Source: Platynereis dumerilii
Taxonomy: Eukaryota; Annelida; Polychaeta; Phyllodocida; Nereididae
Assembly (NCBI GenBank): GCA_026936325.1
Contig: JAPTHN010000012.1
Location: 39,876,537-39,940,536 of the forward strand
Direction of reading: 5' to 3'
Length of the DNA stretch: 64,000 nucleotides
This document shows positions 9,962 through 20,829 of this stretch, in pieces (position 1 is the stretch's first letter; every line of letters begins with the position of its first letter). A program made the translations under genes and the position numbers. The notes below the pieces were generated by a model. The model was not told the DNA's origin. It worked only from the letters and a program-made list of their open reading frames with translations, and ran no database searches.

Positions 9962-12900
9962 ATGTCTCAAATAGTTAAGCTGTACTCTGATGTTGTGCGC
10001 ACTGGATTACAAGATTTGACGAAACAATTTAGAACAGTCACTGGCCACTTCAATATGACAAACCAAAGAAATATAATAGACGATCTACCTGAAGCTGTCT
10101 CTCTGCATGGTCCAGATAATCCCAGGAAAACTCCTAACAAAAATGAGACCCAAACACTGAAAGCTTGCTTATGGAATGCTCAAAGCCTACGACAAAAAAC
10201 ACAAATCGTTAAGGATTTTTGGGATGAATTCGATCTTGATGTCTTTCTGTTTACTGAGACATGGCTAAAAGCAGATGACAGAGTTGAAATAGCTGAACTG
10301 GAAAGAAATGGAGAATGTTTTTACTTGAGTTCACCCCGTGAAGGCAGACCTGGAGGTGGTGTGGGATGCATTATAAAAACAGGTATTAGAGCAACAAAAA
10401 AGGAAAGCATGAAAACTAAAACTTTTGAGCACATGGAAATTCAACTGCAATTAAATGGGAAAATTGTAACAATTCTTGTGGTGTACAGGCCTGAACCCTC
10501 TAACAAGAACAAATACAGTTTATCAGAATTCTTCAATGAATTTACAAACTTCCTGTCCCACTATCAGACTTATCACAATGAAACTATAGTAGCTGGAGAC
10601 TTCAACTTCCACGTAAATAAGCCAGATGATGCCAAAGTTATCCAATTCAACAACATTCTCGATATGTTCGACCTTGTACAACATGTGTCTTCACCGACGC
10701 ACAAAAATGGAAACACACTGGATTTGGTAATAACTAATAAAACAACAACTATCAAAGATTGTGCAGTCAGCGACTTGCTATCAGACCATAATTGCGTACT
10801 CTTTAGATTAGACATAGACAAAGGCAAGAATCCCCAGAAGAAAATTGCTTTACGGAAGACCCGCAGCATAGATATATCCAAATTCAAAAAGGATATTGAG
10901 CAGCATCTGTCACAAAAAGTCCATCATCATAATCGATCAGTCTACTTGAGCAAACTTGTGGCGCTCTACAATTCGACTGAAAAGATTTTTGACAGACATG
11001 CCCCTGTTAAGACTAAACTTGTGACAGTACGCAAACCCAACTCATTCACAAATCAAGATATAAAACCCCTAAAAAAGGAGAAGAGAAAAGCAGAAAAGTT
11101 ATGGCGAAGAACAGGTCTTGAAAAAGACTGGAATAACTTCAAAGAAAAACGAAATGCACTCAATGAAAAGCTTAAGCAGCTTAAATCAGATGATCTCAGG
11201 TCTAAAATTCAAGCTACAAAAGGAAACTCCAAAGCGATGTTCAAACTTCTCAATTCTCGCCTAAACAGAAAACAGGATCTGCCTCTACCCCATCACACAA
11301 ATCAAACAGAACTGGCGAATGACTTCAACAACTTCTTTGATGAGAAGATTAAAACCATCAGATCTAAGTTAGATTCAGGAAGGAAGAACACAATTGACGC
11401 CTCTCAAACCGACCCAAGTCAAAAACTACATCAGTTTAAGGCTCTGTCAGAACAAGAAGTTAAGAAACTTATTACTGATATGCCTGTCAAACACTGCCAA
11501 CTTGATCCAATGCCAACATGGCTACTGCTCGAATGCATTGATGAATTTCTGCCAACCATAACCAAAATTGTTAATTTGTCATTAACAATTGGAGAAATGC
11601 CCCTTGAACTGAAACATGCACTTGTTAAACCACTTTTGAAGAAGGAGGGTCTTGAATTGATCAAAAAGAATTATCGGCCAGTCTCAAACCTTTCTTTTCT
11701 GAGCAAAATCATCGAGAGTGCTGTAATCAAACAGTACGTTGATCACCTCAATCAGAACAATCTTGACGATGAAAAACAATCAGCCTACAAGCAATTTCAT
11801 AGCACGGAAACCCTCTTAACAAAAATCCATAATGATATCATGCTTAATTTGAGCAATGGAGAGGTGACAATGCTTGTACTATTAGACTTGTCTGCTGCAT
11901 TTGACACAATTGATCACAATATTCTGCTAGAAAGACTGCATAACAGATATGGTGTACAAAGTGCAGCTCTAAGGTGGTTCAAATCCTACATCTCTGAAAG
12001 AACGCAGTCTGTGGTGATAAATGAACATACATCAAGTAAACTTCCACTCAGTTTTGGAGTTCCTCAAGGCTCCAAACTCGGACCAATCTTATTTAACTCC
12101 TATGTTGCTCCAGTCAGTGAAGTTGCACAAAGAAATCAAGTACAGGATCAGAAGTATGCTGATGATGAGCAACTTATTCTATCTTTCAAACCAACCTTTT
12201 TAGGTCAAGAACATGCAAAACAGAAAATGGAAAATTGCATTGCTGAAATCCGAAATTTCCTGCATGACAACAAGCTGTGTAATAATGGAGAAAAAACTGA
12301 ACTTCTTCTGATTGGAGCACCAAACCAACTGAAGAAACTTCAAGTGACATCTATCAATGTAGACAATGTTGAAATCAAAACTGCAGACCATGTCCGCAAC
12401 TTAGGAGTGCTGTTTGACAAAAATATGACCATGGAGAAGCAAGTAAACAAAATGTGCCGTAGTGCATATTTCAACTTGAGAAATTTATCAAAACTTCGAA
12501 AGAATCTTGACAAGGAAATAGTTAAAACTGCTGTCAATGCTCTTGTCACCCCCCATTTGGACTACGGGAATGGACTGTTGTATGGGACAACCAGCCGATT
12601 GTTAAATAAACTTCAGGTTGCTCAAAATTCAGCAGTTCGACTAATTGAGGGACTGAAGAAACATGACAGTGTTAGCAAAAGTAGGAAAAAACTGCACTGG
12701 CTACCAATTTTGGCAAGAATTCAATTTAAATTGATGACAACTACATGGAAGGCAGTGAATAATCAAGCACCACAATATATTCAAGGACTGGTTCAAGTCA
12801 AATCTCAACAGGAACATAACCTGAGGAGCAACCACAAGCTGCTGTTAGCAGAACCCGCCCCATGCAACAAAAACAAGTTTGAAGATAGAGCATTTTCCTA

Positions 12901-13012
12901 TGCAGCACCAGAACTCTGGAATAGTTTGCCTGAAAAAGTGAGAACAGCACAAACATTAGAAAGCTTCAAGAAGAATATAAAAACCCATTTGTTCCAGAAT
13001 TCCTACAAGTGA
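9962..13012 (+). CDS. LINE endonuclease/reverse transcriptase, 1016 aa, intact
   Basis: This is a retrotransposition enzyme that nicks target DNA and copies its own RNA at the nick. Residues about 66-285 are an apurinic-type endonuclease: WNAQSL (71-76), TETWL (98-102, catalytic Glu), VVYRP, AGDFNFHVN (about 210-218), LDLVIT and SDHN (about 273-276, catalytic Asp-His). Residues about 500-770 are the reverse transcriptase: LLDLSAAFDTIDH (about 640-652), GVPQGSKLGPILF, and the active-site YADD at 732-735. The C-terminus carries KKLHWLP and FKKNIKTHLF. There are no stops or frameshifts. The first in-frame ATG at 9,962 lies about 65 residues before the endonuclease. A diverged copy of the same family is the target of the insertions at 35-47 kb. 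Confidence 0.93.
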   Translation: MSQIVKLYSDVVRTGLQDLTKQFRTVTGHFNMTNQRNIIDDLPEAVSLHGPDNPRKTPNKNETQTLKACLWNAQSLRQKTQIVKDFWDEFDLDVFLFTETWLKADDRVEIAELERNGECFYLSSPREGRPGGGVGCIIKTGIRATKKESMKTKTFEHMEIQLQLNGKIVTILVVYRPEPSNKNKYSLSEFFNEFTNFLSHYQTYHNETIVAGDFNFHVNKPDDAKVIQFNNILDMFDLVQHVSSPTHKNGNTLDLVITNKTTTIKDCAVSDLLSDHNCVLFRLDIDKGKNPQKKIALRKTRSIDISKFKKDIEQHLSQKVHHHNRSVYLSKLVALYNSTEKIFDRHAPVKTKLVTVRKPNSFTNQDIKPLKKEKRKAEKLWRRTGLEKDWNNFKEKRNALNEKLKQLKSDDLRSKIQATKGNSKAMFKLLNSRLNRKQDLPLPHHTNQTELANDFNNFFDEKIKTIRSKLDSGRKNTIDASQTDPSQKLHQFKALSEQEVKKLITDMPVKHCQLDPMPTWLLLECIDEFLPTITKIVNLSLTIGEMPLELKHALVKPLLKKEGLELIKKNYRPVSNLSFLSKIIESAVIKQYVDHLNQNNLDDEKQSAYKQFHSTETLLTKIHNDIMLNLSNGEVTMLVLLDLSAAFDTIDHNILLERLHNRYGVQSAALRWFKSYISERTQSVVINEHTSSKLPLSFGVPQGSKLGPILFNSYVAPVSEVAQRNQVQDQKYADDEQLILSFKPTFLGQEHAKQKMENCIAEIRNFLHDNKLCNNGEKTELLLIGAPNQLKKLQVTSINVDNVEIKTADHVRNLGVLFDKNMTMEKQVNKMCRSAYFNLRNLSKLRKNLDKEIVKTAVNALVTPHLDYGNGLLYGTTSRLLNKLQVAQNSAVRLIEGLKKHDSVSKSRKKLHWLPILARIQFKLMTTTWKAVNNQAPQYIQGLVQVKSQQEHNLRSNHKLLLAEPAPCNKNKFEDRAFSYAAPELWNSLPEKVRTAQTLESFKKNIKTHLFQNSYK

Positions 13013-13059
13013 TTTGATCTGAAAAAGCGCTGATGAGCAGTTTACTGAAATTAGCGCTA

Positions 13060-13069
13060 TATAAATCTA

Positions 13070-13103
<34 letters not shown>

Positions 13104-13135
13104 TATTATATTATTATATATTATATATTATATAT
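13060..13135 (+). repeat. (ATT)n / AT microsatellite at the LINE 3' end
   Basis: TTA/ATT repeats from about 13,068, grading into TATATTAT repeats, directly follow the LINE 3' UTR. Such 3' microsatellites are formed by L2-type reverse transcription. Confidence 0.85.
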
Positions 13136-13324
13136 ATTTCAGAGACTTTTTGAATTGTTTTGATGACTTTTAAGCCCATATGGGGCTGGGTGTATATTTT
13201 TACACAGGTCAATGAAAAATGTGTCTGTCTTTCGTAACAACTTCCAAAGACCACTAGGATGAAATATGAAAATTCTGGAGGTTTATGAAGATAGGCAGCA
13301 TCCAACCAATAATTCAGAATTCTC

Positions 13325-13537
13325 ACAAAAATTGATGGATGGATGATTGGGGCTTTCCGTCCTGTATTTATGCACTTTATAGGCGAATTAGGACAGGAGG
13401 AGGACACAGCAATGAGACGAAAGATTATTGAAACAGCAGTCAAACATAGGCCCAGGTGACCCGGCAAGAGCTGAATTCGAACCCTGGACTCAGCGATTGG
13501 CAGTCCAGCACGCTACCACTTGACCAACCCTCCCCCC
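13325..13537 (-). mobile_element. tRNA-derived SINE, second family
   Basis: On the minus strand the head has TTGGTCAAGTGGTAGCGTG (A-box region) and GGTTCGAATTC (B-box). A body follows with the block 'cctaattcgcctataaagtg', then a tail with (ATCC)n. The same body is found at 26,370-26,475 and 48,492-48,700 on the plus strand. The head is a decayed tRNA-like structure, so this is not a tRNA gene. Confidence 0.8.
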
Positions 13538-13539
13538 TT

Positions 13540-16500
13540 GCAAAAATGGAAGACAAGGTTTTAAAAGAACTTGACCACAGTGGAAATTGGTATTTTCTGT
13601 GCAAAACCTGCACTTTTGTACTTAGGACAAAATATAATACCAAATGAACTAATCAAAACATGCATTCTTTTAGTTTTCATTACTAATCACATGAATAAAC
13701 CAATGAAAAAAAGAGTTTATCATCCAGCCTTAAAAGGTTATTAAATGCAAATGTTACCAGATTGAAATATCGTATTTTACCTTGATATTCTGATGTTCCA
13801 AAAATAAATGTCTTCTTCTTTATGATTATGATTCCTCCCAGAATGTCAATTTCTTGCATGGGAATTGAATATTATAGTACTTCTCAGCCAGTGATTGAGC
13901 ACATTTCAAATAATTCAGAAACACTCAGAATCCAAGCATGTCAGTAATTTTTCCGTGTCTTAAACTGTAATAATCACAAAATGCCAGTTTACTTGTTACC
14001 CACCTATATTTTGTATTTTTCCATGGCATGCAATTGCAATTAACCACAGTTCACACATGACAAGTTTTGACAGTAATGAATTGTGCCTTCTGATAATTGG
14101 TTAATTGCAATTAAATGTTGTGAAGAATCGTTTAATTGCAATCACAGGATGCTAACACAGTTCCAAATTGTCATTTTTTAAACAATGCCCTTGTTATATC
14201 AAAACTTATGCATTGTTTGATGCAGTTTTCTTATCTGAAAAAATTTAAATAATTGTTTGTGGTTTCTTCAAAGAAACTCATTCAAACAACAAACATGCAA
14301 CAATGAAACACTCAGCCATTCATTCAATTGCTTTGAGAAATCTCAAGCTGTTGATTATATGTGTCACACCATAGGAGGGTTAATATTTTTGTTACAACTT
14401 CACAAAACATTGTATGATGTCTGTCTCTTTAGGGGACTGACAAGTGGCAGCAGAATGCTGACAGTCCCTGGAAAATCGAATTGGGTCAACAATAATTTGA
14501 TTTGTTTTGGACAGATCACAAGATCAGGTCGCACAACAGCTGTCCATATCACTATGCCAAACTACTTTCACAAAGCATGGTTGCTGGCAAAGATCCAGTC
14601 CACTACTTTGAATGAAAATGTTGGAAATCATGAGACAAAAAGAAAGTTTTGAAACTTTAGCATAAACTTTGCCTGTGAAAGGGATGATTATACTCATCAG
14701 AACTTTGATGGTATTCAATCTACTTATGCCATTTAGTGCATGTTAAATTGTTGTAAAAAAAGTATAAAAAAAGAATGCTCTCTCACTTATTCACGTGTCC
14801 TACAAAGCCAGTGTTTTTGCTTTGTGACATCAAAAATGCTCATTTGTATTTATTCTGTAACTTTATGGAGATTTATTAACTAGGACATCAATATAATTTA
14901 CAATTTCATAAAAGCTGTGTAACACTCAACAAAATGTCTTGTCCATGTCACAAGTGGCCCCCTCTATATTGGCATTATATATGAGCTAAAATGTATACAT
15001 CCTCCATGATAAAAAATGGTTCCAACTTATTTTGTTCTTAGACATGTTTTTAGACTGTTTTTAACCGCACATTTTAAATGAAACTAATTTTATTGGACAT
15101 TCCGGATTTTTAAGCTACTTCGAAGAGGAGGTTTGCCTAAGAGAGGCAGGATCTAAAAAGAGGAATAAGAAGAAGACATTGAACGGAATAGGTATGATAC
15201 TATGATCATGCATGACAAATCATGTATAATGACTCATGAAGTGTCTTAACACAGTCCACTAGTTTTGCATATCAAATTTACAGACTGTAATTGAAGTACA
15301 AGATTACAGCCAAGTACTGACCTTTCCTCGCAGTGAGGACTTCTCAGCTTGCAATGAACTCCTTTTGTTTCCCTTGTTCATATATAAAACGTATGTCCTT
15401 AGCTCCTTGTAACTTCCGGTCCTAGATCTGTTGAATTGTTTTGTCAGTTGCATCCAGTTCCGTTCCACTATAAGGGTCAGGACAGCTTACACAAAGAGGG
15501 GTAAATAGCGCATGCTACTATAGTCACCAGCTAAGATTTACCCCCCCCCCCAAGTGATGTGACAATGGGATTTCTTGGGCAGAGAGATAGGGGTTGGTAT
15601 CTTGATGTCTCACACTTGCTATGGACAGCAGCCACGTTGCCAAAGCTTAATTGTTATGCTTCGATGACTTGAGAGTCAGCATTGATTGTACTCAGGCCTA
15701 ACTGTCATCATTAAGTCATTAAATATGTTTAAGGGGGGGGGGGGGGGTTCTACTGTAGAGATATTTGGGGGGGAGGGGGTAAACGCAAAGCAATTACCAC
15801 AATAGCATTTGCTATTTTTCCCTCCCTCAGGTGCCCTCTTGTGGTCGGTCCTGTAGTTTCACAAAGGGAACTGAATGCTTAATGCTATACACAAAGCACC
15901 ACTGTAGACCTTGTTGTTCTGGCATTGGAGTTTGAAACAAGGTGAAGGTTTAAGGTTGTATTGATCAATCAAAGAAGTTGAAGGAACCAAAGAGAACTCA
16001 GGGAAGGCTGCTTGTAACTGGCTCAGCAGCTCTCACTGCAGGGAACGGTTGGTACTTAAAGCTATTAATTATGTCATCAGATTTAAAAGAAGCTCTGTAA
16101 GCCGATTTCATTAATATTTCAGTGAAAAATTATCTGAGTTTCCTTGCTAAATGTGATTAAAATTATTTGATATTATTATTCAGAGAATAAGAACAAGATC
16201 AACATATACCACACCTTTTCAAGTTTTCGTTAATTTCTGCATTATTAAATAAACCTACTTCCCGTTCGTAGAACGGGTAAAATGCTAGTAAGAACAAGAA
16301 TGTTAAACTTACAATTGCTTGAAGGTCATTGTGCATGAGCAAAAAGCTCTTGCTCTTCCGTGTAATCGATAAGCATGACAGAGGAAACACAATGAAAACC
16401 AAAACTGACACATTAAAACAAACAACTGTGAAAGAAGACTTTAGCAAGAACCAATCCCATGTAGATCTAAAAGAGCGAACAATAAACTGTGAAAACACCC

Positions 16501-16640
16501 AATAACAGTTGAATGCATCAGTAACACTTTATGAAACAGAAATTGAAGAACATTTTAATGACATTTGAAGATACAACAGTAAGGCAACATACAAGATCAG
16601 TTGAGAGCTTTCTTTTAAAATTACTTCATCTCCAGAATAA
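13540..16640. other. Gene-poor stretch, nothing recognised
   Basis: Over 3 kb of AT-rich DNA with homopolymer C and G runs (about 15,540 and 15,735). An open frame of 131 codons at 14,257-14,652 has no recognisable domain or family and no supporting signals, so it is not called. Confidence 0.4.
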
Positions 16641-16644
16641 TATT

Positions 16645-18130
16645 TTATTTTATACTTACAACGTTTTTGTTGGACTTATAGTGTTACCATAACTTTCATA
16701 AAATTGTATTTTATATTCCATGTATGAAAGGCAGTTGGTTATGTTACTGTTTCAAAAAATTGAAGACAAGAAATAGAGATATATTTAGACTAGAAAGATA
16801 AAATAGAATAGAATATGATAGGATAAATAGATGGAATTATACGAGGGGCGTTCAGAAAGTTCGAGGCTTTTTCTCATGTGGGTACTTATTTTCAATGTAG
16901 AACTATGAATTTTTCACAGGATAAAATTCAGCATATTTGGAATCGATTTCCAAAATTTTGGACAATTCGGACATTTTTAAGTCATTCTGTGGTTGCCATG
17001 GTAACTGAAAGTTCAACTTCTTGGGGCAGGTAACACTGAAACCACGAATGCCAAGAAATTGTGACTGTGAGAGACTTCTCTCTGTCACTTTTATTAGTGA
17101 GATTGACAATATTTGACACAAGAAATATGGTATTAGCTTCTAAATAATATGCTTTCAAGCACACCGAATGTGTGCATTCTTACACTGAACCCCTGTAGGA
17201 AAGCACTCCTGCATGCCAGATTTGGCGAGGGAAATTCAGGAGGCAAAGGTGTGCTTCCCTGACTACATAAGGACTTGTGAAAGCATGGATTCACTAGTAT
17301 GAACAAGAGACCAAAATGGACAACATTATCCATCCTAGCTACTCCTGTGACATGCTGCTTTGCATAAGTCCTGGTTTTCCCTTACTTTAGTCCATGGGGG
17401 CTATAGTTTCAGGCACTGGAGGAGAAAAGGCTTTGCATGTCCGAAGTTCTTTCACAGAACTTGGTTTGGAGGACTTCAAGGAACATTTACTTCAATGGGT
17501 CATGAATGCGTATGAATCAATGCTTTTGGTGAGCTTGGGAGTAGTTTTTAAGGCTAATATTATATTTCTTGTGTCAAATATTGTCAATCTCACCAATGCA
17601 AGTGATAGAGAGAGGTCTCTAACAGCCAAAATTCATTGGCTTTAGTGGTTTCAGTATTATCTGCCCCAAGAAGCTGAACTTTCAGTTTCCATGTCAACCA
17701 CAGAATGACTTAAGAATGTCTAAATAGTCCAAAATTTTGGAAATCCATTCCAAATATGCTGAATTTTATCCTGTGAAAAACTCATAGTTCTAGATTGAAA
17801 ACAAGTGTCCATATAAAAAAAAGCCTCGAACTTTCTGAACGCCCCTCGTAGATGAATAGAAATGATGGACAATCAGCTAAATAGTAAAAAGGTAGACAAC
17901 ACTGAAAACTGCCAAACTTATATCTATGTTAGATTGTTTTAAGACACCTTTGAAGAAGAATATGTCATGTTTTGTTAAATTCGAAACTAAATCATTGATA
18001 AGAAGCGGGACCCACTTGACCTAATTTCCTGCTGTCGACTGTTGATGTTGAGACCACCACTGCACAGATTTTTGAAACTTCTCTTGTGCTCAATTCGCTT
18101 CGCAAAACGGCCTTCGAGCGTTCCGCTGCG
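16645..18130. repeat. Duplicated segment, partner at 18,180-18,520 plus 20,480-20,660
   Basis: Positions 16,645-16,840 and 17,850-17,950 match 18,180-18,520 (shared blocks 'atgaaaggcagtt' and 'aatcagctaaatagtaaaaagg'). Positions 17,960-18,130 match 20,490-20,660 ('atatgtcatgttttgttaaa'). The two copies were made before their insertions: copy one is split by the mariner-like element, copy two by the pearl-like element. Confidence 0.7.
16842..17848. mobile_element. Mariner-like DNA transposon with about 290-bp inverted ends
   Basis: It begins with CGAGGGGCGTTCAGAAAGTT and ends with its reverse complement, flanked on both sides by TA, the Tc1/mariner target duplication. The inverted repeats extend about 290 bp (to about 17,130 and from about 17,560) with roughly 10-15% mismatch. 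The core holds only scraps of a transposase-like frame: HPSYSCD near 17,330, similar to the HPPYSPD block of mariner transposases, and an FKEHLLQWV-like block near 17,480. Stops and frame changes mean it cannot encode a transposase. Confidence 0.85.
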
Positions 18131-18540
18131 TGAATAATATGTAAATGGCACAGCCATGAAATTCGTGCAGCACTTAAAAAGTTTTTTTTGAGGACTTATG
18201 GTTTTACCATAACTTTCAATAAATGTATTTAATATTCAATGTATGAAAGGCAGTTATGTTAGTGTTTCAAAGAAATTGAAAGACGGATATATTAAAAAAT
18301 AGACAGAAATTTACCTATACTAGAACTATTAGAAAGATAAAATAGATTTAAAAAAAAGAATATATAGATACATACATACATACATACATACATACATACT
18401 TCCACAGGATAGCAAATAAATAGGATTAAGGATAAATAAGACTGATAGATAATCAGCTAAATAGTAAAAAGGAAGACAACACTGAAAGCTGCCAAATTTA
18501 AGTCTATGCTAGATTGTTGATATTACATAATAGTAATAAC

Positions 18541-20366
18541 AAACATAGGCTGCGCAGCAGCAAACCTTCAGCGAATAACACATTTAGAAGATTACATTAC
18601 ATCATAAAATTGGTGTGTTTACCAAATTCCGTATATTATAGGTATGCAACAGTGGTCGAGTAATGGCGTTCTATTATCTGTTATTTGCCTGCTGCCCTGC
18701 GATCTACCTGTGTGCTTGCCAGGGTTTGTAAAAGCAGGGAAAGGCCTTATTATACTAACTTACTTATATTATGGTACGGTTTTATGCATGTACGAAGTTT
18801 TTCCAATCATTCAAAAAGTGTTAAATACAAGTCAAAAAGCACTGCTACATTTTATAGGTGATACGTGTAGGAAATGGCATTGCGATGGTGAAAGTGCAAA
18901 ACCTCGTATGTCAAAATTTTGCCAATTTTAGATTTTGGGTGGAATGACTATTTCAATATCCAAAACATGTTGTCAATTGGTCACCTTGCCAGTTTGCTGT
19001 TTTTTGAAGCTGTAACACACTGGTAACAGAATGATTTCACCAAACCTTGTATGTCGATTTGTTCCAAAAAGTGAAAGTGCAAAACCTCGTAACTCAAATC
19101 AGAACTTAGAAGCTCATATTTTCGGATATTTCAACTTTTTTTGAAAAACAATGATTTCGGCACTTTTTTATGGCTCTCAGGAAATTTCCCTATTAAAAAA
19201 TCTATACCTCCCTATATTTGTTTTAGTGATGTAGGCTATTAAAAAAAATTGTGCATGAAAATTAAAAAAATTGCTATTTTCCTCATTCTTGCTATTGTAG
19301 CCACTAATTAAAATTAGCAGTTGTTATTTATTATGGTCAAATCATAATTTTTACTGTATAGCTATAGATTGGAAGTACATTCAACGCTGCAAGTTGCTTA
19401 GAAATGTGATAAATGATCGAGATACGAGGTTTTGCACTTTCACTAACTTGCAAAAAGTGAAAGTGCAAAACCTTGTAACTCGACATTTTCATTCATATCT
19501 GATGGTAGCATCAATGCAGGGGTCAATGACCTATGACAAAAAATTATGCTAAAACAGGGTCTCACTTTCTATAAATCACGTAGAGCCTAACTCGCATGTA
19601 AATGAACATTACCATAAAAAATTATCTGTGATAGTTTTTTCCAATTTCTGAAAAACAGCTTTTTTTGACATACGAGGTTTTGCACTTTCACCATCGATTG
19701 CTGTATATGCAATAGTGGGCACGTTTTGGCTTCAATAAGAAAATAAGTATTTTTAATATTTTTTCTCAATATTACAAAAAGTATAGAATATGTATCAGTC
19801 AGACCATGAAAAGGCACAACTATACCACATAAGTCATATGTGTACCAAACTTTATCCATGTACATGCAATAGTGACCAAGTCTTGGGCCAGAAACAAAAA
19901 ATTTATTTTTTCTCTTTTTTTTAAATATTTCAAATAGCATTTAATATTTTCCACCAGACCTTTCAAAGGGCACACCAAGACCTTATGGGCCATGTGTGTA
20001 CCAAACCTTATCCATTTACATGCAATAGTGACCGAGTCTCAGTCCAAAGAACCAAAAAATACATATTTTTCTATTTTCCAAATTTTTGCAAAAAGTATAA
20101 AATATCCATCAACGAGACCATCAAAAGGCACAACTAGACCATATAGGCCACATCTGTACCAAATTTCATAAGTGTACATGCAATAGTGACTGAGATTTGG
20201 TCCGGAAACGAACAAAAATAATTTTTATATTTTCTCAATTATGTCAAAAGGTATTGAATATCTATCAATTAGACCAACCAAATGCACAACTAGACCATAC
20301 AGGCTATATGTGTACCAAATTTCATCCATGTACACTCAATAGAGGCCGAGTGCTGGCCCGGAAACG
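18541..20366 (+). mobile_element. Pearl/Helentron-like element, 3' truncated, interrupted
   Basis: It starts with ACATAGGCTGCGCAGCAGCA and matches the complete copy at 55,664-56,755 closely. Inside are about four tandem units of about 157 bp, recognised by 'gcaatagtg' at 19,709, 19,866, 20,022 and 20,180 (and a variant at 20,337). Homology stops at GGAAACGA near 20,366, so the terminal hairpin is missing. The element is split by the insertion at 18,883-19,696. No protein is encoded. The assignment to Helentron-type elements rests on structure only. Confidence 0.65.
18883..19696. mobile_element. 814-bp inverted-repeat DNA element with ATTG target duplication
   Basis: The ends are CGATGGTGAAAGTGCAAAAC and its reverse complement; the match extends through ACGAGGT to about 30 bp. 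ATTG flanks both sides (18,879-18,882 and 19,697-19,700). The unoccupied site is seen in the sister copy at about 55,995-56,010, where GGCATTGCTGTAT is continuous, so the borders are exact. The motif GTGAAAGTGCAAAACC occurs again inside at about 19,071 and 19,457 and inverted at about 19,422. No transposase is present. A 4-bp duplication fits several superfamilies, so the family is left open. Confidence 0.88.
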
Positions 20367-20689
20367 AAATGAAATGAATCACATGTTAATAATATAATTT
20401 AGCTTTTCAAGGCTTATAATTAACTATTCCATAAAAATTATAGATACAGGGAATATTACTAGAGAATATTGAATTTTCCAGACACTTTTGAATATGAATA
20501 TGTCATGTTTTGTTAAATTGGAAACTAAATCATTGATCAGAAGCTGGTCCCACTTGACCTAATTTCCTGCTGTCAACCATTGATGTTGAGACCATCACTG
20601 CACAGAATTTTGAAACCTTTCTTGTGCTAAATTTCGCTTCTCGAAACGGCCTGCGGCCGTTTCGCTGCGCGAATATTATACAGTTATCG

Positions 20690-20825
20690 CACAGCACCGA
20701 GTGCAATATATCAGTTTTTATGGCACCGAGGTGACTAATATTGCACGAGGGCGCAGCCCGAGTGCAATATTAGTCACCGAGGTGCCATAAAAACTGATAT
20801 TGCACGAGGTGATGTGCACTAACTG
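20690..20825. repeat. Long near-perfect hairpin
   Basis: Two arms of about 60 bp, each containing GTGCAATAT, TTTTTATGGCACCGAGGTGA and TAATATTGCAC or their complements, face each other across a short GGGCGCAGCCC loop. A shorter hairpin with the same GTGCAATAT arms lies at about 22,400-22,436, followed by CATATGATA; TATCATATG occurs at about 20,829. These may mark the two ends of one DNA element, but borders and target duplication are not clear. Confidence 0.75.
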
Positions 20826-20829
20826 TTAT

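Larger units (their letters stand above)
7735..13135 (+). mobile_element. L2-like LINE with tandem-repeat 5' region, apparently full length
   Basis: The parts in order are: a unique leader of about 700 bp whose start near 7,735 is a guess; an array of about 27 copies of a 47-bp repeat (8,472-9,765); a short spacer; a 1016-codon endonuclease/RT ORF (9,962-13,012); and a short 3' UTR with AGCGCTATATAAAT followed by (ATT)n. That 3' end is the typical tail of L2-type elements of the CR1 superfamily. No separate ORF1 was recognised. No target duplication was found, which is common for this group. The open ORF and conserved catalytic blocks suggest a young, possibly active copy. Confidence 0.75.

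Noticed and set aside
14257-14652. 131-codon open frame as a gene
   Set aside because: No recognisable domain, no splice or promoter signals, AT-rich surroundings.
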